NCBI GenBank assembly: GCA_026394055.1
Contig: JAPKYZ010000092.1
Location: 124,001 to 188,000, forward strand
From: Acidobacteriota bacterium
GTDB taxonomy: Bacteria; Acidobacteriota; Terriglobia; Bryobacterales; Bryobacteraceae
Reading direction: 5' to 3'
Length of the DNA: 64,000 bases
Program-made: the position numbers and the translations under genes
The notes under the pieces: model-generated
Told to the model about the DNA's origin: nothing
Databases searched by the model: none
Seen by the model: the letters and a program-made list of their open reading frames with translations, nothing else
Shown here: positions 17,485-24,899 of the stretch, in pieces
Layout of the letters: each line of letters starts with the position of its first letter
How positions within the stretch are numbered: position 1 is the first letter of the stretch

Positions 17485-18150
17485 TTGACCTTTCATTGTC
17501 TGAACGGACGCGTGTTGGAGCCGGAACTGCTGGACGATGCGCCGCCGGAGCCGACGCGGCAGAACCTGCGTGAACTGGTGACAATCAATCGCCTCTTGGG
17601 CGGCCACCGGATTCTGCTGGACCGGCTGGGCGAACTGTTTGCTCGCGATCAACCGTTCACGTTTCTCGATATTGGCGCGGCTTCGGGCGACATGGCGGAG
17701 GCAGCTCACAAGCGCTTCTCCGGGCTGAAGGCGATTAATCTGGACCGGCGGGCGCTGCACTTGGAAGCGACCGCGTCACCGGTTTGCGGCGATGCGTTCC
17801 AGTTGCCGTTTGCGGACCGGTCGGTGGACGTGACGCACTGCTCACTGTTCTTGCACCACTTCACCAATGAGCAGGTGGTGGCGTTGATCGCCGAAATGTA
17901 CCGCGTGGCGCGGCGGGCGGTGATCGTGCAAGACCTGGAGCGCCATCCCCTGCCCTACTACTTTCTGCCCGCGACAAGCTGGCTGTTCCGGTGGAGTGAT
18001 TTGGTATTGCACGACGGGCCGATTTCGGTGGAGGCGGCCTTTCAGGCGGATGAGCTACAGGCGCTGGCGCGGCAGGCGGGTTTGGCAGAGGTGCAGGTGC
18101 GGACGCACCGGCCGGCGTTTCGAGTGTCGTTTGTGGCGCGGCGGGGGTGA
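17485..18150 (+). CDS. Class I SAM-dependent methyltransferase
   Basis: A 221-residue methyltransferase. The SAM-binding motif I is FLDIGAASGDMAEAA at about residue 59, motif II is NLDRRAL, and CGDAFQLPFADRSVDVTHCSLFLHH is the post-I and motif IV region. The start is TTG 17485; GTG 17512 is possible. The N-terminus (LEPELLDDAPPEPTRQNLRE) resembles methyltransferases that sit beside type III polyketide synthases and FAD reductases. A flavoprotein of that kind occurs at 20854-21801, but no synthase is in the window. Confidence 0.85.
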   Translation: MTFHCLNGRVLEPELLDDAPPEPTRQNLRELVTINRLLGGHRILLDRLGELFARDQPFTFLDIGAASGDMAEAAHKRFSGLKAINLDRRALHLEATASPVCGDAFQLPFADRSVDVTHCSLFLHHFTNEQVVALIAEMYRVARRAVIVQDLERHPLPYYFLPATSWLFRWSDLVLHDGPISVEAAFQADELQALARQAGLAEVQVRTHRPAFRVSFVARRG

Positions 18151-18196
18151 GGATGGGCAGCCTTTTGCGATCCCAGGAGCAGGTGGCGATTGTTCG

Positions 18197-18223
18197 GCAC
18201 TCCGCTCCATTCTGTCGCGGCTC
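18197..18223 (-). repeat. REP-like repeat, type B
   Basis: GCACTCCGCTCC followed by ATTCTGTCGCGGCTC is the reverse complement of the copies at 10444 and 29098. It lies in the gap between the two methyltransferase genes. Confidence 0.7.
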
Positions 18224-18306
18224 GGCGCGATACGTTTGAGTGGTGCTAGCGCGGCGCCGGTTGTTGGCCGTTTGTTCCGCTTCGTGCTTGCTGCGATGAT
18301 GGGGGG

Positions 18307-19209
18307 GTGAAGAAATTTTGGATCGCCGTGTTCCTCGTTGGCGCGGCAGGATTGGGCTGGTCTTATGCACCGGTCCGGCTCACCATGTTGGTGCTGGCGG
18401 GGCGCGGGCAGGGGTGTCCGATGGACCGGGCACGGGCGATTCCTGCTCACTTTAAGGAGCAGACGCGGATCAAGGACGAGATCCTGGCCGCGAGCAAATT
18501 GATCGAGACCGATCCCGCTGGTTTCAAGCTCTACGACACGCCGATGGGCCGCTACTGGATTCCCAAGGGCAGTGAGTTTGTGTTGCCGTTCAACCTGGCG
18601 GAGGAGCGCATGGAGATCTACTTCTCCGGCGCCCACAACATCAAGCCGGGCGATGTCGTGCTCGATTGCGGGGCCAACGTGGGCGTGTTCACGCGGGAAG
18701 CGCTGGCGCGCGGGGCGGCCAAGGTGGTGGCGATTGAGCCGGGGCCGGAAAATCTCGAATGCCTGCGGCGCAACTTCAAGGAAGAGATCGAACAGGGCCG
18801 CGTGATCGTCTACGCCAAGGGTGTTTGGGACAAGGACGACATTTTGGAGCTGCGCGTCGACCCCGACAATTCCGCGGCGGACAGCTTTGTGATCAAGCGC
18901 GAGGGCGCCAAGGTGATCGCGCAGGTGCCGCTGACCACCATCGACAAGATGGCGGTGGAGCTGAACCTCCCCAAGGTCGACTTCATCAAGATGGACATCG
19001 AAGGCGCGGAGCCGAACGCCATTGACGGCGCGCGCGAAGTGATCAAGAAGTACAAGCCGCGGCTGTCGTTGTCGGCATATCATGCGGCCGATCACCCGGT
19101 GCTGGTGCCCGCCAAGGTGAACGCCATCCGGCCCGACTATGTCACCACCTGTGGCCCTTGCAATGAAATGTCGTTCGGCATTCGCCCCGATATCCTCTAT
19201 TTCAATTGA
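18307..19209 (+). CDS. FkbM-family methyltransferase with N-terminal membrane anchor
   Basis: A 300-residue protein starting at GTG 18307. The first 30 residues form a signal anchor (KKFWIAVFLVGAAGLGWSY). The FkbM-type domain follows: VVLDCGANVGVFTREALARGA as motif I, VVAIEPGPENLECLRRN, and the acidic DFIKMDIEGAE. FkbM enzymes O-methylate sugars or natural products. An N-terminal anchor is uncommon and places the domain at the membrane. The 3' end carries a 19-base tandem duplication that includes the stop region. Confidence 0.85.
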   Translation: MKKFWIAVFLVGAAGLGWSYAPVRLTMLVLAGRGQGCPMDRARAIPAHFKEQTRIKDEILAASKLIETDPAGFKLYDTPMGRYWIPKGSEFVLPFNLAEERMEIYFSGAHNIKPGDVVLDCGANVGVFTREALARGAAKVVAIEPGPENLECLRRNFKEEIEQGRVIVYAKGVWDKDDILELRVDPDNSAADSFVIKREGAKVIAQVPLTTIDKMAVELNLPKVDFIKMDIEGAEPNAIDGAREVIKKYKPRLSLSAYHAADHPVLVPAKVNAIRPDYVTTCGPCNEMSFGIRPDILYFN

Positions 19210-19226
19210 TATCCTCTATTTCAACT
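19189..19226. repeat. 19-base tandem duplication at a gene junction
   Basis: GATATCCTCTATTTCAATT (19189-19207) is followed directly by GATATCCTCTATTTCAACT (19208-19226). The first unit holds the last codons of the FkbM gene; the second lies between its stop and the next start. It looks like a recent slippage duplication. Confidence 0.8.
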
Positions 19227-19229
19227 GAT

Positions 19230-20867
19230 ATGCGATTCACCGCTTTCCTGCTCGCGATCATCACTGCCTCCGCCTTGCTGGCGGCCGATTCGAAGGCTGC
19301 GGCGGAAAAGAATCATGACCACTGCTCCGTACCCGCGGGCGCGGCGGCGCCGTCCTTGCCCGCCAAGCTGATGGAGGGGATGGGCCGGGTGGATTTCAAG
19401 ATCACCACCCGTTCGCCCGAGGCGCAGAAATTCTTTAATCAGGGCATCGCGCAGATGCACAGCTTTTGGACCAAAGAGGCGGAGCGCAGCTTCCTGCAGG
19501 CCGCGCAGTTGGACCCCGAGGCTCCGATGCCGTGGTTTGGCGTCGCCATGGTGGCGGGCGGGCAGTATCAGCCGCGCTTCCAGGTGGACAACTGGGAAGA
19601 GATGATGGGTCCGCAACCGCGCACCACGCGCCGGGCCTGGGATGCGGCTCAGAAGGCGCTGGACTTGGCCAAGGTGCCGGGCAAGGCGACGGACCTCGAA
19701 AAGATGTACATCGCCGCGGTGGCCGCCCGCCGGATTCCGGTAGCCAAGCAGAACTCGGATGACGCCTACATTGCCGCCTGGAAGGCGCTGCTGGCGAAGT
19801 ACCCGGAGGAGCTGGAAGCCAAGACGTTTCTGTCGCTCCACTTGATGCGCGGCTTTGATCTGCCCTCGCACCAGCCGAAGCTGACCTCGATGGAAGCGAT
19901 TGAGCTGCTGCGGCCGCTGATCGCCAAGTATCCCGACCACCCCGGCGTGCACCACTATGTGATCCACGGCTGGGAAGGGTCGGCCTTTGCGAAGGAGGCT
20001 TGGACTTCGAGCGCCATCTACCTGAAGTTGGCCCCTGGCATTCCGCACGCGCTGCACATGCCCGGCCACATCTATTCGCAGACCGGCAAGTGGGATGAGG
20101 CGATCGAGTCCTTTAGCTTGGCCAAGGCGAAGGAGCTGGAGTACATGGCGGCCGACAAGGCCTACGGCAACGGCCACCATGGCCACAACGTGCACTATCT
20201 GTCGACCGTGCATTCGTTCAAGGGTGACTATGAGGGCGCGGTGCGCGAGGCGCAGCACTTGATTGCCATCCCAGAGACCGAGGCGCAGCAGAAGTCGGCG
20301 GATCTGTTCACCGATGCCTATGCGCAGGGCTTTATTGCGATGCTGCGGGCGCTGACACAGCACCAGAAGTGGGACCTGATTCTGGAGGGCAAGATGCTGC
20401 CGCAGATCTCGCGGCCGCGGCAGGAAGCGTGGACGGCTTGGGCGCGGGGGATCGCGTATGCCAACCTGGGCAAGGCGGCGCAGGCGCGGACGGAGCTGAA
20501 GAAGATGGAGACGGCGCTGGCACGGTTCCAGTCTCGCGTGAAGAATCCGCAGCCTCGTGAATTGACGGTGGCTCGTGAGGAGCTGATGGCTCAGATTCTG
20601 CTGGCGGCGGGCAAATCGGAAAAGGGCTTGAAGGCGCTGGAGCTTGCTGCTCAACATGAGCGGCAGTTGCGCTACACGGAGCCTCCTTACTACGCCCGTC
20701 CCGCCTATGAGGCACTGGGACATTGGGCGGTGAAGCTGGGCCGTCAGGACTTGGCGCGCCGCGCCTATGAGCAGGCCGTCGACCAGTTTCCGGGCGACAT
20801 GGTTGCACTGCGGGCGCTAGCCGGGTTGTCGTCCAAGGCTCAGCAACCGAGCGGTGGACACGAATAG
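19230..20867 (+). CDS. Exported tetratricopeptide-repeat protein
   Basis: ATG 19230 starts a signal peptide (MRFTAFLLAIITASALLAADS), giving 545 residues. The mature protein contains TPR-like helices (AQKFFNQGIAQMHSFWTKEAERSFLQAAQLDPEAP split over residues 60-95, later QDLARRAYEQAVDQFPGD). LHMPGHIYSQTGKWDEAIES is a conserved segment of this protein type. A His/Cys-containing N-terminus (KNHDHCSV) may bind metal. It probably acts as a periplasmic scaffold. Its end overlaps the next gene by 14 bases. Confidence 0.82.
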   Translation: MRFTAFLLAIITASALLAADSKAAAEKNHDHCSVPAGAAAPSLPAKLMEGMGRVDFKITTRSPEAQKFFNQGIAQMHSFWTKEAERSFLQAAQLDPEAPMPWFGVAMVAGGQYQPRFQVDNWEEMMGPQPRTTRRAWDAAQKALDLAKVPGKATDLEKMYIAAVAARRIPVAKQNSDDAYIAAWKALLAKYPEELEAKTFLSLHLMRGFDLPSHQPKLTSMEAIELLRPLIAKYPDHPGVHHYVIHGWEGSAFAKEAWTSSAIYLKLAPGIPHALHMPGHIYSQTGKWDEAIESFSLAKAKELEYMAADKAYGNGHHGHNVHYLSTVHSFKGDYEGAVREAQHLIAIPETEAQQKSADLFTDAYAQGFIAMLRALTQHQKWDLILEGKMLPQISRPRQEAWTAWARGIAYANLGKAAQARTELKKMETALARFQSRVKNPQPRELTVAREELMAQILLAAGKSEKGLKALELAAQHERQLRYTEPPYYARPAYEALGHWAVKLGRQDLARRAYEQAVDQFPGDMVALRALAGLSSKAQQPSGGHE

Positions 20868-21801
20868 CCCACTGGTGATCCTGGGCGGTGGACCAGCCGG
20901 GTCCGCTGCGGCCATCACGGCACGCCTGGCCGGGCGTCCGGTGGAACTGATCGAGCGGGCGAAGTTTCCGCGTCACAAAGTTTGCGGGGAGTTCCTTTCG
21001 CCGGAAGTGCGGCCGTTGCTGGAACAGTTTGGCGTTTCGTTTCCTGAGGCAGCTCAGATTCGGCGCGTCGCGCTGCATCTTCGTCGTGCTGAAAAGCGCT
21101 TCTCCCTGCCGGAGCCCGCGTTGGGCATCAGCCGTTACACGATGGATTGCCGGTTGCTGCTGCGGGCGGAGGCAATGGGCGCCCGGGTGGTGGCCAGCTC
21201 AGAGAACACTCCCGATATTGTCGCCACCGGCCGGCGGGCGGCGCAGGCTAAGGGCACGCGGCTGTTCGGGTTTAAGGCCCACTTTGCAGGACCGGCCAAC
21301 GATGCGGTGGAGCTCTACTTCTTTGGTGGCGGGTACGTGGGCGTCAACCCGGTGGAGGGCGGCTTCACCAACGTTTGCGGACTGCTGCCGGAATCCGTGC
21401 TGGCGCCGTTGGGCTTTGAGGTCGACGTGGCGTTGGCCGGGTTTGAGCCGCTGCGGGAGCGTCTGAGGCCGATGGCGCGTCAGTTCGACTGGCTAAATGT
21501 GGGCCCGCTGGTGTTTGGCCCACAGCAGGGTGTGGCGAATGGGCGGCGGGCGGGCGACGCGCTGCAATTTGTGGATCCGTTTACCGGATCGGGCATGCTG
21601 GCCGCCATCGAGACCGGTGTGCTGGCGGCGGGCGCGTCGAATGCGGACTATTTGCGGCAGGTTCAGCGGATTTTGTCGAAGCCGTATTACATGGCCAGCA
21701 TCATGCGATCCGCACTTAGCAGTAGTTGGGTGGAGACGTTATTGCCGCTGGTACCTGGTGAACTGTTGTACTACGTTACGCGGCCCAAAAAAATCCGGTG
21801 A
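20854..21801 (+). CDS. FAD-dependent oxidoreductase, geranylgeranyl-reductase-like
   Basis: A 315-residue flavoprotein from GTG 20854. The dinucleotide motif VILGGGPAGSAAAITARLAG, KVCGEFLSPEVRPLLEQFG, and the second FAD motif RAGDALQFVDPFTGSGMLAA identify the geranylgeranyl reductase/halogenase-like superfamily. It is somewhat shorter than typical members because the region around residues 110-125 is compact. It probably hydroxylates or reduces a lipid or polyketide product. It overlaps the TPR gene and ends at a hairpin (21794-21827). Confidence 0.85.
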   Translation: MDTNSPLVILGGGPAGSAAAITARLAGRPVELIERAKFPRHKVCGEFLSPEVRPLLEQFGVSFPEAAQIRRVALHLRRAEKRFSLPEPALGISRYTMDCRLLLRAEAMGARVVASSENTPDIVATGRRAAQAKGTRLFGFKAHFAGPANDAVELYFFGGGYVGVNPVEGGFTNVCGLLPESVLAPLGFEVDVALAGFEPLRERLRPMARQFDWLNVGPLVFGPQQGVANGRRAGDALQFVDPFTGSGMLAAIETGVLAAGASNADYLRQVQRILSKPYYMASIMRSALSSSWVETLLPLVPGELLYYVTRPKKIR

Positions 21802-21827
21802 GCGCTCGGAGGAAGAAGCTCACCGGA
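21794..21827 (+). terminator. Hairpin over the end of the flavoprotein gene
   Basis: TCCGGTGAGC (21794-21803) pairs perfectly with GCTCACCGGA (21818-21827) around a 14-base loop, and covers the stop codon. No U-tract follows. The rest of the gap up to 21962 is unusually AT-rich, with no gene seen. Confidence 0.6.
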
Positions 21828-21962
21828 TGGATGCCACATACCATAGTGGAGGAGCTGAGGCACCTAAGTGAATACATTGTATCAGTGCTCAATTCGTGTT
21901 CAAAGTGTAATATCATTTTTTCAACAACAAAATCGGGGCGAAATGTTCTGAAAGGCCCGCCC

Positions 21963-22691
21963 CTACGATCCCAGATAAAACAGGCTGAGGCGGCGTAGTC
22001 CTTTGTTTTCAAGCAGACGGCGGTCGAGAAACTGCCGCTCGACCAGCGCCAATTGTTCGGCCGTCATCTTGCCGCGGTAGGGGCGCAATTGCCGGTCCAG
22101 CTCCTGACGCGCGGCCAAATGGGCGTCATCCGACATTTCCAGCCGCGCCGTGGCCAGCATTTTCTCCTCCAGCGCCGTTAGGCGTTGTTCAAGCCCTTCC
22201 AGGTCAACAAAATGAAGCTCCACTTCAAGGGCTAGTCTTTCTAGTACCGCAGCTACCGGGAGATATCCCTTGCCGGCCCCGGCTATCGCCTTGGCACTCT
22301 GTTCCAGATACTCCCGCAAAGCCTCGATGGGGAACGGTGGCGCCACCTCGGCCTTGTTGCCGGTCTCGCCCCGCGCCAGGTCCTCCGCGGCTTTCAGCAC
22401 GGCTTGCGCGCAATAGGCCAGCGAGTTGACCGCCTGCGTCCGCTGCTTCTTGGAACGCCACTTCTCGAACGCCGAATCGATGCCCTGGAGCGCTGCCTGC
22501 AGCGGGACGCCGGACTTCTGCCAGGTTTCGATCAACGCCCAATCGAGCGGTGAAAGCAGAAAGAAGCCGGTACCGCGCGCTTGCCGGAACTGCTCCTCAA
22601 TTTCGGTGAAGTAGTTGAAGTAGTTGCGCGGCCAATCGGCATCAGGACCAACGGAACCGGGTCCGGCCGGGGCTACTGGTTCTTCTGCCAA
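21963..22691 (-). CDS. Hypothetical helical protein
   Basis: A 242-residue protein, largely alpha-helical, with no recognised family. The N-terminus is Pro/Ala/Gly-rich, then NYFNYFTEIEEQFRQARG and LLSPLDWALIETWQKSGVPL, a segment that recurs in acidobacterial proteins. The C-terminal third is charged and probably coiled (ALEEKMLATARLEMSDDAHL). It overlaps the end of coaX by 19 bases, so it is the last gene of the valS operon. Confidence 0.65.
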   Translation of the reverse strand: MAEEPVAPAGPGSVGPDADWPRNYFNYFTEIEEQFRQARGTGFFLLSPLDWALIETWQKSGVPLQAALQGIDSAFEKWRSKKQRTQAVNSLAYCAQAVLKAAEDLARGETGNKAEVAPPFPIEALREYLEQSAKAIAGAGKGYLPVAAVLERLALEVELHFVDLEGLEQRLTALEEKMLATARLEMSDDAHLAARQELDRQLRPYRGKMTAEQLALVERQFLDRRLLENKGLRRLSLFYLGS

Positions 22692-23431
22692 GTGAGCAAG
22701 AGTCCTTTGAGGGTGAGATCGGGGTCGGCCAGCTTGATGAACTTGGAGCCGTTGACGATCAGGCTGGCTTGTCCGCCGGTGGCGACCACTTTGGTGGAAG
22801 GCCCGAGTTCCACCAGCAGGCGCTCCAGGATGCCATCAATCGCGCCCAAGACTGAATGGTAGAGGCCGCTCTGGATGCAATCGACGGTGTTGCGGCCGAT
22901 CAGGCGGGCGGGCTCACGAAAGTCCACCAGGGGCAGGCGAGCGGTCTTTTGGTAGAGGCCGGTGGTGGCCATGCCGATGCCGGGGCAGATGATGCCGCCG
23001 ATGAACTTGCGATCAGCCGAGACGACATCGAAGTTGATGGCGGTACCCAGGTCGACGACGACGCAGGGGAAGCCGTAATGCTCGGCGGCGGCGTTGGCGA
23101 GGCGGTCGGCGCCGGCTTCGCGGGGATGGTCGATGTCGATGCCGATCCCAAGGTCCAGGTCGACTGACAGAAACAGCGGCTGGGAGTTGAAGTAGCGCTG
23201 GCACATCTCGGTGAGCGGCTGGTCCACCGGCGGGACGACGCTCGCGATCACCATGCCGCGGAAGGCTTCCAGGCGATATCCAGCGAGGGTAAGCAGTTGG
23301 CGCAACTTGATGCCCCATTCGTCGGCCGTCTGCTCGCGATCAGTGCGGAGCCGCCACGCCGTGACCAGTACATCGCCCGCGAAGACGCCAATAGTGACGT
23401 TGGTATTGCCGACATCGAGCGCGAGAATCAT
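22673..23431 (-). CDS. coaX: Type III pantothenate kinase
   Basis: A 252-residue CoaX that phosphorylates pantothenate in the first step of CoA synthesis. The acetate-kinase/actin-type phosphate motif is DVGNTNVTIG at residues 6-15. The pantothenate-binding PREAGADRLANA, the catalytic Asp and DLGTAINFDVV, and GGIICPGI are all present. It overlaps birA by four bases upstream and the helical protein downstream. Confidence 0.95.
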   Translation of the reverse strand: MILALDVGNTNVTIGVFAGDVLVTAWRLRTDREQTADEWGIKLRQLLTLAGYRLEAFRGMVIASVVPPVDQPLTEMCQRYFNSQPLFLSVDLDLGIGIDIDHPREAGADRLANAAAEHYGFPCVVVDLGTAINFDVVSADRKFIGGIICPGIGMATTGLYQKTARLPLVDFREPARLIGRNTVDCIQSGLYHSVLGAIDGILERLLVELGPSTKVVATGGQASLIVNGSKFIKLADPDLTLKGLLLTWQKNQ

Positions 23432-24090
23432 CGGGTTAGGTCTCCTGCGGGGCGCACGCCACCCGCGTAGATGGTGACACGTTCTCCCGAGTCCTTTTGT
23501 AGCAGCAGAAAGCCGTCAGCGTCGAGGCCCGCCGTGGTGCCGTACCCATGGCCTTCGACATGGACGCGCCGCCCCAGCGCGTAGCCGGAGAATTGCGTGA
23601 ACAGGCGCAGGATGGCGCTGCGGTCGAGCTCGAGAAAATCGTTGAGCGTGCGGCGGAGAGTCTCGAGAAGAGCGTCGCGTTCGACGCCCGAGAGCCAGGC
23701 GGCTTCCGGATGTCCGGGGTCCTGCAAGTTGATGCCGATCCCGGCGAGCACAGTTCCGTTATGCAGCGTGCAGAGGATGCCCGCCAGCTTGCGGTCGCCC
23801 ACCATCACATCGTTGGGCCAGCGCAGATCACACGGCACGGCCACGGCTTCCCGAACGGCCAGGCCGATGGCGAGCGTCAGCATGGGGATGGTGGAACTGG
23901 GGCGCAGGACGAAGGTGACGTAGAGGACGCCTTGGGGGGAGAGCCAGCTATGCCCGTGCCTGCCCTGCCCCGCTGTCTGCTCATCGGCCACGACGCACGA
24001 CAAGTGCGGCGCGCCCTCATCCGCCAGCCGTGCGGCGTCGGCCATGGTGGAGGTGGTGGACTTCAGATGGACAACCAGCGGTTCGATCAC
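23428..24090 (-). CDS. birA: Biotin-[acetyl-CoA carboxylase] ligase, monofunctional
   Basis: A 220-residue biotin protein ligase without the N-terminal DNA-binding domain. The biotinyl-AMP loop QTAGQGRHGHSW carries the conserved Gly-Arg-Gly pattern in altered form, and KSTTSTMADAARLA, LRWPNDVMVGDRKLAGIL and GIGINL follow. It attaches biotin to the carboxyl carrier protein. It overlaps nadC (four bases) and coaX (four bases). Confidence 0.93.
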   Translation of the reverse strand: MIEPLVVHLKSTTSTMADAARLADEGAPHLSCVVADEQTAGQGRHGHSWLSPQGVLYVTFVLRPSSTIPMLTLAIGLAVREAVAVPCDLRWPNDVMVGDRKLAGILCTLHNGTVLAGIGINLQDPGHPEAAWLSGVERDALLETLRRTLNDFLELDRSAILRLFTQFSGYALGRRVHVEGHGYGTTAGLDADGFLLLQKDSGERVTIYAGGVRPAGDLTR

Positions 24091-24899
24091 GGCAGCAGGG
24101 TCAGGCGGAAGTTGAGGTCGACGGCGGTGGCGGAATGCGTGAGGGCGCCCACGGAAACGAAGTCAGCGCCAGCTTCCGCGTAGGGCCGGATGGTGGCGAG
24201 AGTGACTCCGCCCGAGATCTCGCACGAGGCGCGGCCAGCAACATGCTCGATCCAGCGGCGGGCTTCGGCGGGCGTCAGATTGTCGAGCAGCAGGCGCGTC
24301 GCCCCGGCATCGAGCGCTTCATTCAGCTCATCCCAGGTGCGCACTTCGATCTCGACAATCGGGTGCTGGCCGAGCGCGCCTTTCAGCGCATTGGTCACCG
24401 ACCCGGCAGCGGAGATGTGGTTGTTCTTGATCAGCACGGCGTCGTAGAGGCCCATCCGGTGATTGGTGGCACCACCCGCCTTGGTGGCCATCTTTTCGAG
24501 CGCGCGCAAGCCCGGAATCGTCTTGCGGGTGTCGAGCAAGCGGCAGTTGGTGCCAGCCATCGCGTCGACGTACTGGCGCGTCAACGTCGCAATGCCCGAC
24601 AGGCGCTGCAAGAGATTCAGCGCGGTCCGTTCAAGCGTCAGCAGCCGCCGCGCTTTGCCGCGCACGTGGGCGATCGGAGTGCCGTCGATGACGCGCGTGC
24701 CGTCTTCCACCAGCAGCTCAATCGATTGATAGAGCTCCGGCAACAGAGTGGTGCCCGCAATCACGCAATCCTGGCGGGCGAAGAACGTGCCCGAGGCATC
24801 GAGCGATTCCGGCACCGTCAGTTCGCTGGTGATGTCACCCGCGCCGATGTCTTCAGCCAGCGCCCGATCCAGCAGTTCGCGAATGGCCGGGCTAACCAC
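24087..24899 (-). CDS. nadC: Nicotinate-nucleotide pyrophosphorylase, carboxylating
   Basis: Quinolinate phosphoribosyltransferase of NAD synthesis. GTG 24899, overlapping the valS stop, gives 270 residues and starts close to the usual N-terminus (VSPAIRELLDRALAEDIGAGDIT); the frame is open further into valS but that part does not look like NadC. RTALNLLQRLSGIAT, DTRKTIPGLRALEKMATKAGGATNHRMGLYD (read in two parts) with the conserved Arg, His and Lys, and EISGGVTLATI near the end match the family. Confidence 0.94.
   Translation of the reverse strand: MVSPAIRELLDRALAEDIGAGDITSELTVPESLDASGTFFARQDCVIAGTTLLPELYQSIELLVEDGTRVIDGTPIAHVRGKARRLLTLERTALNLLQRLSGIATLTRQYVDAMAGTNCRLLDTRKTIPGLRALEKMATKAGGATNHRMGLYDAVLIKNNHISAAGSVTNALKGALGQHPIVEIEVRTWDELNEALDAGATRLLLDNLTPAEARRWIEHVAGRASCEISGGVTLATIRPYAEAGADFVSVGALTHSATAVDLNFRLTLLP

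Noticed and set aside
19221-20723. A 500-residue minus-strand frame opposite the TPR gene
   Set aside because: It is Arg/Leu/His-rich with no motif, typical of antisense frames at high GC; the plus strand encodes a signal peptide and TPR helices.
18307-21801. A biosynthetic gene cluster with a full set of core enzymes
   Set aside because: Only two methyltransferases, a TPR protein and a flavoprotein are present; no synthase or transporter is encoded nearby.
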